In this document: one piece after another, positions 7,720-16,249 of the stretch
Layout of the letters: each line of letters opens with the position of its first letter
Numbering within the stretch: position 1 is the stretch's first letter
DNA from: Parafrankia elaeagni
GTDB taxonomy: Bacteria; Actinomycetota; Actinomycetes; Frankiales; Frankiaceae
Assembly: GCF_000374165.1 (NCBI RefSeq)
Contig: NZ_KB893716.1
Coordinates: 1 to 64,000 of the forward strand
Reading direction: 5' to 3'
Length of the DNA: 64,000 nt
Notes under the pieces: model-generated
The model's input: the letters and a program-made list of their open reading frames with translations, nothing else
Databases searched by the model: none
What the model was told of the DNA's origin: nothing
Position numbers and translations under genes: made by a program

Positions 7720-8925
7720 ATGATGAGCAACTCATGGTTCGAGTCGGTCGCCGAGGCACAGCGCCGGGCCCGCCGACGGCTGCCGACGTCGGTGTACAGC
7801 GCGTTGCTGGCCGGCTCGGAGGCCGGTGTGTCCTACCGGGACAACACCGGGGCGTTCGAGGAGCTCGGCTTCGCCCCGCATGTGGCGGGGCTGTCGCCCA
7901 AGCGTGACCTGCAGACCACGGTGCTGGGTCAGCCGATCTCCCTGCCGGTGGTCATCTCGCCGACCGGGGTCCAGGCGGTGCACCCCGACGGCGAGGTGGC
8001 GGTCGCCCGGGCGGCTGCCGCCCGCGGCACGGCGATGGGCCTGTCCTCCTTCGCCAGCAAGCCGATCGACCAGGTCATCGCGGCCAATCCACAGACCTTC
8101 TTCCAGATCTACTGGATGGGCTCCCGGGACTGGATGATCCGGCGGATGGAGCACGCCCGCCAGGCCGGCGCGGTCGGCCTGATCGTCACGCTGGACTGGT
8201 CCTTCTCCCACAGCCGGGACTGGGGCAGCCCGTGGATCCCCGAACGGCTCGACCTGAGAACCATGGCCAGGCTGGCGCCGCAGGGCATCACCCGGCCGCG
8301 CTGGCTGTTCGAGTACCTGCGCACCGGGCACCTGCCCGACCTGAGCGTGCCGAACCTGGCCGAACCCGGCGAGCAGGCCCCGGTCTTCTTCGGCGCGTAC
8401 GGCGAGTGGATGCAGACACCGCCGGCGAGCTGGGAGGACATCGCCTGGCTGCGGGAGCAGTGGGACGGGCCGTTCATGCTCAAGGGCATCTCCCGGGTCG
8501 ACGACGCCCGCCGCGCGGTCGACGCCGGGGTCAGCGCGATCTCGGTCTCCAACCACGGCGGCAACAACCTCGACGGCACCCCCGCCCCGATCCGGGCCCT
8601 GCCGGCCGTCGTGGGCGCGGTCGGCACCGAGATCGAAGTGCTCATGGACGGCGGGATCCGCCGGGGCAGTGACGTCGTGAAGGCACTCGCCCTCGGGGCG
8701 CGGGCGGTCATGATCGGCCGCGCGTACCTGTGGGGGCTGGCCGCCGGCGGGCAGGCCGGCGTCGAGAACGTCCTGGACGTCCTGCGCAACGGGATCGATT
8801 CGACGCTGCTGGCGCTCGGGCGTTCCTCGGTCCACGAGCTGACCCCGGACGACGTCCTGGTGCCCGCGGGCTTCACGCGGACGCTCGGCTCGCTCGGCTC
8901 GCTCGGCTCCGCGGCCGGGCGATGA
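7720..8925 (+). CDS. mftD: Mycofactocin FMN oxidase MftD
   Basis: MftD belongs to the FMN-dependent alpha-hydroxy-acid oxidase family. In the pathway it oxidatively deaminates the released Val-Tyr-derived pyrrolidinone intermediate (AHDP), giving the redox-active premycofactocin. The barrel shows SVSNHGGNNLDG with the catalytic His279 and the FMN phosphate site DGGIRRGSDVVKALALGA plus GRAYLWG. The Arg that follows HGG in lactate and glycolate oxidases is Asn282 here, in keeping with a different substrate. Two ATG codons are adjacent (7720, 7723); GAGAGG at 7711 suits either. A short Gly-Ser-Leu repeat closes the protein. The stop overlaps mftE by four bases. Confidence 0.95.
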   Translation: MMSNSWFESVAEAQRRARRRLPTSVYSALLAGSEAGVSYRDNTGAFEELGFAPHVAGLSPKRDLQTTVLGQPISLPVVISPTGVQAVHPDGEVAVARAAAARGTAMGLSSFASKPIDQVIAANPQTFFQIYWMGSRDWMIRRMEHARQAGAVGLIVTLDWSFSHSRDWGSPWIPERLDLRTMARLAPQGITRPRWLFEYLRTGHLPDLSVPNLAEPGEQAPVFFGAYGEWMQTPPASWEDIAWLREQWDGPFMLKGISRVDDARRAVDAGVSAISVSNHGGNNLDGTPAPIRALPAVVGAVGTEIEVLMDGGIRRGSDVVKALALGARAVMIGRAYLWGLAAGGQAGVENVLDVLRNGIDSTLLALGRSSVHELTPDDVLVPAGFTRTLGSLGSLGSAAGR

Positions 8926-9722
8926 CAGCCAGGCCACCGGCGCCCCCGGGTCTGGCGGAACGCCCCTGGCCGCTCGTCCCCCGCAGGCCGCTGCTCCTCG
9001 TCCCGGTGGGGGCCGTCGAGCAGCACGGGCCCCACCTGCCGCTGGCCACCGACACCACGCTCGCCGTCGCGGTGACCGAGGGCGCGGCGCAGCGTCTGCA
9101 CGACCGGCGTCCCGACGAACCGGTACTGGTCGCGCCCGCGATCGCGTACACGGCCAGCGGGGAACACCAGTCGTTCCCGGGCACGATCTCCATCGGTGGC
9201 CAGGCCCTGCACCTGATGCTGGTGGAACTGGTCCGTTCCGCGGCCACGTGGTGCGGACGGGTCGTGTTCGTCAACGCGCACGGCGGCAACCTGCGTTACC
9301 TCTCCGCGGCCGTCGCCCAGCTGCGCCGCGAGCAGCACGACGTCGCGTGGGTGCCGTGCGGAACCGGAACCGGAACAGGAACCGGGGCCGGGGCCGGCAC
9401 AGGAACCGGGGCCGGCGACGCGCACGCGGGGTTCACCGAGACCTCGCTGATGCTGCATCTGGCTCCGCACCAGGTGGACATGACCAGGGCGGCCGCGGGC
9501 AACACCGCGGGCCTCCCCGAGCTGCTGCCGGCCATCAGGACGGGCGGGGTGGCCGCCGTCTCGCCGTCCGGGGTGCTCGGCGACCCCACCGCCGCCACCG
9601 CCCGCGACGGGGAACGCCTCCTGGATCGCATGATCACAGAGGTCTGCGAACTGGTGCACGGCGGGGCCGTCGACACCGACGGCCGTCTCCGCGCGCCCCT
9701 GCCCGCGGCGGCGCCGGTATGA
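8922..9722 (+). CDS. mftE: Mycofactocin creatininase-family peptidase MftE
   Basis: MftE is a metal-dependent amidohydrolase of the creatininase family that cuts the modified Val-Tyr unit from the MftA leader. Metal ligands are visible in GAVEQHGPHLPLATDT (E33, H35, D44), NAHGGN (H120) and the HAGFTETS segment (E173). Residues 146-165 are a low-complexity insert of alternating Gly-Thr and Gly-Ala pairs, encoded by hexamer-like repeats at about 9360-9418, just before the last metal-site segment. The start overlaps the mftD stop and the stop overlaps the next SDR gene. Confidence 0.94.
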   Translation: MTARPPAPPGLAERPWPLVPRRPLLLVPVGAVEQHGPHLPLATDTTLAVAVTEGAAQRLHDRRPDEPVLVAPAIAYTASGEHQSFPGTISIGGQALHLMLVELVRSAATWCGRVVFVNAHGGNLRYLSAAVAQLRREQHDVAWVPCGTGTGTGTGAGAGTGTGAGDAHAGFTETSLMLHLAPHQVDMTRAAAGNTAGLPELLPAIRTGGVAAVSPSGVLGDPTAATARDGERLLDRMITEVCELVHGGAVDTDGRLRAPLPAAAPV

Positions 9723-10537
9723 GCCCGCCGGTCGAGCCGGGCCGCGTCGCGCTGGTGACCGGGGCGGCCCGCGGGATCGGCGCGGCGACCGTCCGCGTGC
9801 TGTGCCGGCAGGGGTACCGCGTCGTCGCCGTCGACAGCTGTGCGGGGGAGGCCGCGGAGGCGGACCTGCCGGGTGTCGCGTACCCGCTGGCCGACAAGGA
9901 CCAGTTACAGGCGCTGTGCGACGACCATCCCGGCCAGGTGGTCGCGGTCGTGGCCGACGTGCGCGACCGTGCGGCGATCGATACCGCCGCGGCCACCGCG
10001 GTCGAGCGCTTCGGCCGGCTGGACGCCGCCGTGGCCGCGGCGGCCGTCATCGTCGGGGGCCGCCCGCTCTGGGAGACACCGGCCGCCCACCTGCAGACGC
10101 TGTGGGACGTCGACGTCGCGGGCGTCTGGAACACCGCCGCGGCCACCGTGCCCCTCATGCTCGGCGGCCCGGACCCCGCCGGCTGCCGGTTCGTCGCCGT
10201 CGCCTCGGCCGCCGGCGCACGCGGCCTGTTCCACCTGACCGCCTACTGCACGGCCAAGCACGCCGTGGTCGGCCTGGTGCGGGGCCTGGCAGCGGACCTC
10301 GTCAACACCGGCGTCACCGCCGTGGCCGTCGCCCCCGGCTCGACCCGCACCTCGATGCTGGACGCCACGGCGTCGCTGTACGAGCTGGCGGACGTCGAGA
10401 CCTTCGCCTCCTCCCAGCTCACCGGCAGGCTGATCGAGCCGGCCGAGATCGCCGAGACCATCGCCTTCTGCTGCTCCCCCGCCGGGGGCGTCCTGACCGG
10501 CTCCGTGGTCAGTGCCGAGGGCGGCTTCCGCGGATGA
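9719..10537 (+). CDS. Second mycofactocin-associated SDR, between mftE and mftF
   Basis: This 272-residue SDR has the TGAARGIG cofactor loop, Ser163 and the Y176/K180 pair of AYCTAK. It overlaps mftE and mftF by four bases at each end, so it is translated as part of the cofactor operon and not as a free neighbour. Its sequence (VPLMLGG..., GLFHLTAYCTAKHAVVGLVRGLA) fits the second mycofactocin-coupled SDR subfamily. It could be a dedicated client enzyme or act on the cofactor itself. No mftG-type GMC oxidoreductase is present in the operon, so this SDR occupies the place of the usual last redox gene. Confidence 0.85.
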   Translation: MSPPVEPGRVALVTGAARGIGAATVRVLCRQGYRVVAVDSCAGEAAEADLPGVAYPLADKDQLQALCDDHPGQVVAVVADVRDRAAIDTAAATAVERFGRLDAAVAAAAVIVGGRPLWETPAAHLQTLWDVDVAGVWNTAAATVPLMLGGPDPAGCRFVAVASAAGARGLFHLTAYCTAKHAVVGLVRGLAADLVNTGVTAVAVAPGSTRTSMLDATASLYELADVETFASSQLTGRLIEPAEIAETIAFCCSPAGGVLTGSVVSAEGGFRG

Positions 10538-12045
10538 GCCCCCACCAGCCTCCCGGCCCCACCGTCGGACACGGATCCACCGTCGGACACGGCCTCGTCG
10601 TCGAGCTCGGCCGCGACGTCCGCGTGTACGACGGCGGCCGGACGCTGGTCGGCGGCGCACCGCCGCGGCTGCTGCGGCTGCGGGAAAGAGCCGCGCAGCG
10701 CCTGGTCGACCGCCAGGTCCACGTGGTCGACGACCTGTCCGCGAAGCTCGCCGACCGACTGCTCGCCTGCGGTGCCGCCACCCCGGTGCTGAGCGCGCTG
10801 CCACCGGCCGACCCGTCCCAGCTGACGGTGGTGGTTCCCGTCCACGATCGCGAGCGGGCCCTGGACCGGCTGCTGGCAGGCCTCGGCGGCGGCCTGCGGG
10901 TGGTCGTCGTCGACGACCACTCGCGCGACCCCGCGGCCATCGCCCGGGTGGCGGTACGGCACGGCGCCGAGGTGGTGGCGCTCCCCCACAACCGTGGCCC
11001 GGCCGGTGCCCGCAACGCGGGGCTGGCGGCGGTCGCCACCCCGCTCGTCGCCTTCGTGGACTCCGACGTCGTCGTCGCCGCGGACAGCCTCGTGCTGCTG
11101 GCGCGGCACCTCCACCTCCCCCGCGTCGCCGCTGTCACGCCCCGGATCCTGGGTCTTCCCACCACCGGGAGACCCAACTGGATCTCCCGCTACGAGAACG
11201 CCCGCTCGTCACTCGACGCCGGCCCGGACGCCGCGCTGGTGCACCCGCACTCCCGCGTCGGCTGGGTTCCCGGTGCCTGCCTGGTGGCCCGGGTCGACGC
11301 CCTCGGCGACGGCTTCACCGACAGCATGCGCGTCGCCGAGGATGTCGACCTGGTCTGGCGACTGGTCGCGCAGGAACGGCAGGTCCGGTACGAGCCCGCC
11401 GTCACCGCCTGGCACGACCACCGGACCCGGCCAGCAGCCTGGCTGAACCGCAAGGCCTTCTACGGGACGGGCGCGCAGCAGCTGGCCCGCCGGCACGGCG
11501 CCGCCGTGGCACCCGCGGTGCTCACTCCCCTGGCCGGTGTCACGGCCGCGGTGCTGCTGGCTCAGCGGCGGTGGTCGGTCCCCGCGGCTCTCACGCTGGT
11601 CGCGGTGATGTGTGCCCGGCTCACCCGCGTGCTGCCCCGCGACGGTGACCGCGCGCGGCTGACCGCCGACCTCGCCGGCCGCGGTCTGGCCGCCACCGCC
11701 AGCCAGACCAGCGCGCTCCTGCTCCGCCACTGGTGGCCGCTGAGCCTCCCCGGCGCCCTGGTCTCCCGCCGCCTGCGCCGTGCGGTCCTGACCGCGGCGG
11801 TCCTCGACGGCCTCCTCGACTACCACCGGTCCGCTCCCGCGCTGGACCCGGCGCGCTTCGTCCTGGCCCGCCGCCTCGACGACCTCGCCTACGGCGCGGG
11901 CCTGTGGGCCGGCGCGCTCAGAGGCCGCTCGCCCCGCCCCCTGCTCCCCTCGTCCCCGCCGCGCCGCGACCGGGCGCCGGCACGCCGCGACCGGCGACCG
12001 GGACGTGACGGGAACGCTCCCGCGAGGGGAGGCACCGGACCCTGA
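10534..12045 (+). CDS. mftF: Mycofactocin glycosyltransferase MftF
   Basis: MftF is the family 2 glycosyltransferase that attaches a glucose chain to premycofactocin. The GT-A core begins at LTVVVPVHDRERALDRLL (from about 98). The DSD of FVDSDVVV (176-178) is the metal-binding DxD motif, and RVAEDVDLVWRL carries the catalytic acidic residues. The N-terminus (1-90) matches the MftF-specific domain; the C-terminal third has hydrophobic segments (VLTPLAGVTAAVLLAQ, VPAALTLVAVM) and a basic, Arg/Pro-rich tail. At 503 residues it is slightly longer than average. It overlaps the SDR stop by four bases. Confidence 0.94.
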   Translation: MSPHQPPGPTVGHGSTVGHGLVVELGRDVRVYDGGRTLVGGAPPRLLRLRERAAQRLVDRQVHVVDDLSAKLADRLLACGAATPVLSALPPADPSQLTVVVPVHDRERALDRLLAGLGGGLRVVVVDDHSRDPAAIARVAVRHGAEVVALPHNRGPAGARNAGLAAVATPLVAFVDSDVVVAADSLVLLARHLHLPRVAAVTPRILGLPTTGRPNWISRYENARSSLDAGPDAALVHPHSRVGWVPGACLVARVDALGDGFTDSMRVAEDVDLVWRLVAQERQVRYEPAVTAWHDHRTRPAAWLNRKAFYGTGAQQLARRHGAAVAPAVLTPLAGVTAAVLLAQRRWSVPAALTLVAVMCARLTRVLPRDGDRARLTADLAGRGLAATASQTSALLLRHWWPLSLPGALVSRRLRRAVLTAAVLDGLLDYHRSAPALDPARFVLARRLDDLAYGAGLWAGALRGRSPRPLLPSSPPRRDRAPARRDRRPGRDGNAPARGGTGP

Positions 12046-12084
12046 CAGCCCGCCGCCCGGCCGGGTCAGTAGATTTCGAGGTCT

Positions 12085-12687
12085 ATGGCCGACCTGCCGA
12101 GGCGCCCGAAGGGCCGCCCACCCGTCACCGATCACGGCGCGATCGAGCGGGCGGCATTCGCCGCTTTCGCCGAACGCGGCTTCGACGCCACCACCCTGGA
12201 TGCGATAGCCCAGGCCGCCGGTATCGGAAGGAGGACCCTACTCAGGTACTACCCGTCCAAGAATGATATTCCGTGGGGCCGGTTCGACGAGAGTCTCGCC
12301 GGGCTTCAGGCCTCCCTGGAGGCGATGCCGCATGACATCCCGGTGTTCGAAGCGGTACACCGGGCGGTGCTCGCGTTCAACCTGTTCCCGACCGAGGCCA
12401 TTGCCCAGCACCGGCAGCGAATGATCCTGCTGCTCAGGACGCCCGCCCTGCAGGCGCATTCGGCGCTGAAATACCGGCAGTGGCGTGAGGTCATAGCCTC
12501 CTACGTCGCTGCGCGGCACGCCGTGGACCCCGGCGACCTGCTGCCGCGTACGGTGGGCCAGGTAACACTGGCGCTGGCTCTCTCCGCCTACGAGCAGTGG
12601 CTCGACCACGAGGACGGAACGATCGGAGATTTTCTCGACGAGGCACTGTCCGGGCTTCGGCTGTACTTCGCCGACCAGCGTCCCTGA
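12085..12687 (+). CDS. mftR: Mycofactocin regulator, TetR family (MftR-like)
   Basis: This 200-residue TetR-type repressor has its DNA-binding helix in TLDAIAQAAGIGRRTLLRYY, followed by PSKNDIPWG, a signature shared with known mycofactocin regulators. The ligand domain is typical in length. In mycobacteria mftR precedes mftA and its product responds to long acyl-CoA. Here it follows mftF by 40 bases in the same direction and could be co-transcribed, giving feedback control. Likely targets are the palindromes at 5781-5797 or 4715-4730. The start is the ATG after the gagg at 12077-12080. Confidence 0.88.
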   Translation: MADLPRRPKGRPPVTDHGAIERAAFAAFAERGFDATTLDAIAQAAGIGRRTLLRYYPSKNDIPWGRFDESLAGLQASLEAMPHDIPVFEAVHRAVLAFNLFPTEAIAQHRQRMILLLRTPALQAHSALKYRQWREVIASYVAARHAVDPGDLLPRTVGQVTLALALSAYEQWLDHEDGTIGDFLDEALSGLRLYFADQRP

Positions 12688-12984
12688 CGCGTGTACGTAC
12701 GGGCGGGCCATCGATAGGCGGTACGCGGATCATATGCTGACGCCCGTGCGGATCTGTGCTAAAACGAGTGTTCAGCAGGCCGGTTCGGACTTCCCGTCCA
12801 CTGATAAACACGACGCCCGAGAGCGTCGGTACGAGCACGTTGACGCGAACACGAAGGGGCGCGGGAACGCGATGTTACGGTGGCCCAGGCAGGATGCAGG
12901 CAATCACCTCGGGCGCACACAGGTGCGGCTCGGCTGGAGGGGCGCGGGCGGCGCCGCTCCCGGTGTTCCGGAGAGGTCGCTCCC
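12688..12984. other. Intergenic leader of the molybdenum hydroxylase operon
   Basis: These 297 bases contain operator candidate site B (12760-12775) and the ribosome site GGAGAGG at 12970-12976. The less GC-rich stretch around ggatcatatgctgacg (12727-12743) could hold a promoter. No convincing small gene is seen. Confidence 0.4.
12760..12775. promoter_or_regulatory. Operator candidate, site B
   Basis: TAAAACGAGTGTTCAG matches site A at 12 of 16 positions; the right half AGTGTTCA is identical to sites A and C. It lies 210 bases before the first gene of the molybdenum hydroxylase operon. The wider element GCTAAAAC-gag-TGTTCAGC is also a partial palindrome. Confidence 0.35.
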
Positions 12985-13860
12985 GTGAAACCGGCGCCGT
13001 TCGCCTACCACGCGCCAGCCAGCCTCGACGAGGCTGTCGCGCTGCTCGCCGAGCACGGCGACGGTGCCAAGGTCCTCGCCGGCGGGCAGAGCCTCGTTCC
13101 CATGCTCGCCCTGCGCCTCGCGGTCTTTGATCATCTGATCGATCTCGGGCGCATACCGGAGCTGCGGGGTCTCGAGCACCGGGGCAACACGATCCGTCTC
13201 GGCGCCGGTACCACCCACGCGGCAGTCGGCTCGTCCGCCGAGGTCGCCGAGGCGGTCCCGCTGCTGAGCCGGGCGACACCCTTCATCGGTCATTTCCAGA
13301 TCCGCAACCGCGGCACGATCGGCGGTGCGATCGCCCACGCGGACCCGGCTGCCGAGTATCCGGCAGTCGCGCTGGCGCTGGAGGCGGAGCTGGAGACGGT
13401 GTCGCCCCGCGGGCAGCGCACCATCCCCGCGGCCGACTTCTTCACCGGCACCTGGACGACGGCGCTCGCCGACGACGAGATCCTGACCGGCGTCACCTTC
13501 CCGGTCTGGGGCGGCCGCAGCGGGCATGCGATCGAGGAGCTCGCCCGGCGCCACGGTGACTTCGCCGTCGCGGGCGCGACCGTCGCCCTGGAACTCGACG
13601 ACGACGGGCGCGTCAGGCGGTGCGCGATCGGTCTGCTCGGCCTCGGCTCGACACCGGAACGCGCCACCGCCGCGGAGGCGACCGCCACCGGCACGGCCAT
13701 CGCCGACGTCGACGCCCAGGGCGTCGGCGAGGCGGCGATGGCCGCCCTCAGGTCCGTCCCGGCCGACCTCCACGGGTCGGCCGACTACCGCAGGCGCGTC
13801 GGCGCCGCGATGGTGGCCCGTGCCTGGCGGCGCGCGGCGCAGGAGGCTCTCCATGAATGA
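12985..13860 (+). CDS. Molybdenum hydroxylase FAD subunit (CoxM/CutM-like)
   Basis: This is the medium, FAD-binding subunit of a three-subunit molybdenum hydroxylase; it passes electrons from the iron-sulfur subunit to an acceptor. The FAD sites are AGGQSLVPMLALR (about 32-44) and TIGGAIAHADPAAEYP, both well conserved. At 291 residues it has the usual length. The GTG at 12985 is preceded by GGAGAGG, and MKPAPFAYHAPASLDEA is the standard beginning of the family. The stop overlaps the small subunit gene by eight bases. Gene symbol is withheld because the operon is probably not a CO dehydrogenase. Confidence 0.93.
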   Translation: MKPAPFAYHAPASLDEAVALLAEHGDGAKVLAGGQSLVPMLALRLAVFDHLIDLGRIPELRGLEHRGNTIRLGAGTTHAAVGSSAEVAEAVPLLSRATPFIGHFQIRNRGTIGGAIAHADPAAEYPAVALALEAELETVSPRGQRTIPAADFFTGTWTTALADDEILTGVTFPVWGGRSGHAIEELARRHGDFAVAGATVALELDDDGRVRRCAIGLLGLGSTPERATAAEATATGTAIADVDAQGVGEAAMAALRSVPADLHGSADYRRRVGAAMVARAWRRAAQEALHE

Positions 13861-14323
13861 GATCGAGATCGAGACGCGCGTCAACGGCCTCGCGCGCCGC
13901 GGGCGGGTCGAACCACGACTGACGCTGGCCGACTACCTGCGGGAGCACTGCCACCTCACCGGGACACACCTCGGGTGCGAGCACGGGGTGTGCGGGGCGT
14001 GCACGGTCCTGCTGGACGGCGCGGCGGTACGGGCCTGCCTCGTCCTCGCGGTGCAGGCGGACGGCGCCGAGGTCACCACGATCGAGGGGCTGGGTGAGCC
14101 TGACGCGCTGTCGCCCGTGCAGGAGGCGTTCCGCGATCACCACGGCCTGCAGTGCGGCTTCTGCACGCCGGGCTTCGTCGTCTCGGTGACCGCGTTCCTC
14201 CGTGACAACCCCGACCCGTCCGACGACGAGATCCGCGCCGGCCTGTCCGGCAACATCTGCCGCTGCACGGGCTATCAGGGGATCATGAAGGCCGTGCGGG
14301 CCGCGGCGCGCAGCACGCCGTGA
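13853..14323 (+). CDS. Molybdenum hydroxylase 2Fe-2S subunit (CoxS-like)
   Basis: This 156-residue small subunit carries two 2Fe-2S clusters that link the molybdenum site to FAD. The plant-type cluster is bound by C42, C47, C50 and C62 (GCEHGVCGAC and RAC). The second cluster uses C101, C104, C136 and C138 (QCGFCTPGF and NICRCTGYQ). All eight ligands are intact. The ATG sits inside the end of the FAD subunit gene. About 180 bases without a gene follow before coxG. Confidence 0.95.
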   Translation: MNEIEIETRVNGLARRGRVEPRLTLADYLREHCHLTGTHLGCEHGVCGACTVLLDGAAVRACLVLAVQADGAEVTTIEGLGEPDALSPVQEAFRDHHGLQCGFCTPGFVVSVTAFLRDNPDPSDDEIRAGLSGNICRCTGYQGIMKAVRAAARSTP

Positions 14324-14504
14324 CCACTCTCGGGCCGTCGGCGGCGCACCCGGGCCCGGGTGCGCCCGGGCTGGCACAGCTGCCCGCGGCCCGGGCCGCG
14401 GACCCCGGCCGCGGCCGTTCTCCCCACGACGACCTCTACCGGGCCCCGAGGCAGCGGCGGGCCCGCCGCGCCCGGGTTCGCATTCTCTAGGAGACGGATC
14501 ATCC

Positions 14505-15296
14505 ATGGAACTGACCAACGAGTTCCGCGTCGCCGCCAGCCCCGCCACCACCTGGGCGGTTCTCACCGACCTCGAACGCATCGCACCCTGCATGCCGGGC
14601 GCGCAGCTCCTGGAGGTCGCCGGCGAGGAGTACCGCGGTGCCGTGAAGGTCAAGGTGGGCCCGATCACCGCCCAGTACAGGGGAACAGCGACCTTCCTCG
14701 AACGTGACGAGGCGGCGCACCGCGCGGTCCTCAAGGCCGACGGCAAGGAGACCCGCGGCCAGGGCAACGCGTCGGCCACCATCACCGTCACCCTCGCCCC
14801 CGACGGCGACGGCACGAAGGCCGTCGTGCTGACCGACCTGCACATCACCGGCAAGGTCGCCCAGTTCGGCCGCGGTGTGATCGCCGACGTCAGCGCCAGC
14901 CTGCTGGGCCGCTTCGTCGACTCCCTCGAGTCAACCGTGCTCAGGGGCGACGACGACACCGCTCCGCCCGCCCCCGAGCCCGTGCCGGCGGCCGTGGAGA
15001 CCTCCGCGGCGGCTCCGGCCGCGTCCGCTCCCGGAGTCGCTGCGGCTCCCTCGGCCGGATCCGCTGCGGCTCCCGCCGCCGTTCCCGCCGCCGCCGTCGT
15101 CGACCCGGCCGGAGCCGCGGCGCCAGCGAAGCCGGTGACGCGTGTCATCAACCAGCCGGTGGCCGAGCCCGTCGACCTGCTCGGCACGGCCGGGGCGCCG
15201 GTGCTGAAGCACTTCGCCCCGCTGTTCGCCGCCTTCCTGGCGGGGTGGCTGCTGAACACTCTGCTGCGCGGTGCACGGCAGCGGCTCTGCGGCTAG
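14505..15296 (+). CDS. coxG: CoxG-like membrane-recruitment protein (SRPBCC fold)
   Basis: CoxG proteins anchor molybdenum hydroxylases at the membrane and may carry quinone. The N-terminal domain (1-145) is the SRPBCC ligand-binding fold: NEFRVAASPATTWAVLTDLERIAPCMPGA and the GNASATITVTL strand are characteristic. A long Ala/Pro linker (about 150-215) leads to a hydrophobic C-terminal segment (FAPLFAAFLAGWLLNTLL) followed by basic residues, a membrane anchor. Total length is 263. The start follows AGGAGACGG. It lies between the small subunit gene and the maturation genes, as in other cox-type loci. Confidence 0.88.
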   Translation: MELTNEFRVAASPATTWAVLTDLERIAPCMPGAQLLEVAGEEYRGAVKVKVGPITAQYRGTATFLERDEAAHRAVLKADGKETRGQGNASATITVTLAPDGDGTKAVVLTDLHITGKVAQFGRGVIADVSASLLGRFVDSLESTVLRGDDDTAPPAPEPVPAAVETSAAAPAASAPGVAAAPSAGSAAAPAAVPAAAVVDPAGAAAPAKPVTRVINQPVAEPVDLLGTAGAPVLKHFAPLFAAFLAGWLLNTLLRGARQRLCG

Positions 15297-15349
15297 AGAT
15301 CCCGCTCCGTCCGCGTTCCTGCACGAGTTGAGCGGTGGTAGCTCCCGTC

Positions 15350-16246
15350 ATGTCGTTCCCCGACTTCGCCGATCCGACCGCCGTGGCGGACGCCCTCGAA
15401 GCGGCCGGCTATCTGCCGAGCCCGGGGATCGCCACCGCGGTGTTCCTCGCGATGAGGATGCACCGGCCGTTGTTCGTGGAGGGCGACCCGGGAGTCGGCA
15501 AGACCGCCCTGGCGCACGCGCTGACGGAGATCTGCGGCGTCCGGCTCCTGCGCCTGCAGTGCTACGAGGGCATCGACGCCAGCCAGGCGCTCTACGACTG
15601 GGACTTCCCACGGCAGATCCTGCACCTGCGCGCCGCGGGCTCCGACCCCACCGCCGGCGCTGGCGGTGCCGGTGACCGGGGGGATCTCGAGGCGTCCCTG
15701 TACGACCGGCGGTTCCTGATCGCCAGGCCGATCCTGCTCGCTCTCGAGCAGAGCCCCGCCGTCCTGCTCATCGACGAGATCGACCGCGCCGACGACGAGT
15801 TCGAGGCGTTCCTGCTGGAGGTGCTGGCCGAGAACGCCGTGACGGTGCCGGAGCTCGGCACCATCACGGCGGACGTCCCCCCGCTGACCGTGATCACCTC
15901 GAACCGCACCCGCGAGGTGCACGACGCGCTCAAGCGTCGCTGCCTCTACCTGTGGCTCGCGCACCCCGACTTCGACCGGGAGGTCGCGATCGTGCGGTCA
16001 CGGGTACCCGACGCGGCGGTACGGCTCGTCGCCGACGTCGCCCGGACCGCGGGCCGGCTCCGCACGGCCGACCTCCTCAAGCCACCCGGCGTGGCCGAGA
16101 CGATCGACTGGGCGCACGCTCTGCACACCCTCGGCGCCAGCCGCCTGGACGAGGAGGCGGCGCGGGCCACCCTCGGCGCGGTGGTGAAGTACCGCGAGGA
16201 CTTCGTCCGGGTGGAGCGCAGCCTCGGCGAGTTACTCGGAGGCTGA
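15350..16246 (+). CDS. MoxR-family AAA+ ATPase (CoxD-like)
   Basis: This ATPase probably helps to insert or repair the metal cofactor of the molybdenum hydroxylase, together with the VWA protein encoded next. Walker A is GDPGVGKTALAH, Walker B LLIDEIDRADDEFE, and sensor 1 lies in LTVITSNRTREVHDALKRRC. I prefer the ATG at 15350 (MSFPDFADP); a GTG at 15335 would add five residues, and neither has a strong ribosome site. The product is about 298 residues. The next gene begins three bases after the stop. Confidence 0.9.
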   Translation: MSFPDFADPTAVADALEAAGYLPSPGIATAVFLAMRMHRPLFVEGDPGVGKTALAHALTEICGVRLLRLQCYEGIDASQALYDWDFPRQILHLRAAGSDPTAGAGGAGDRGDLEASLYDRRFLIARPILLALEQSPAVLLIDEIDRADDEFEAFLLEVLAENAVTVPELGTITADVPPLTVITSNRTREVHDALKRRCLYLWLAHPDFDREVAIVRSRVPDAAVRLVADVARTAGRLRTADLLKPPGVAETIDWAHALHTLGASRLDEEAARATLGAVVKYREDFVRVERSLGELLGG

Positions 16247-16249
16247 GCC

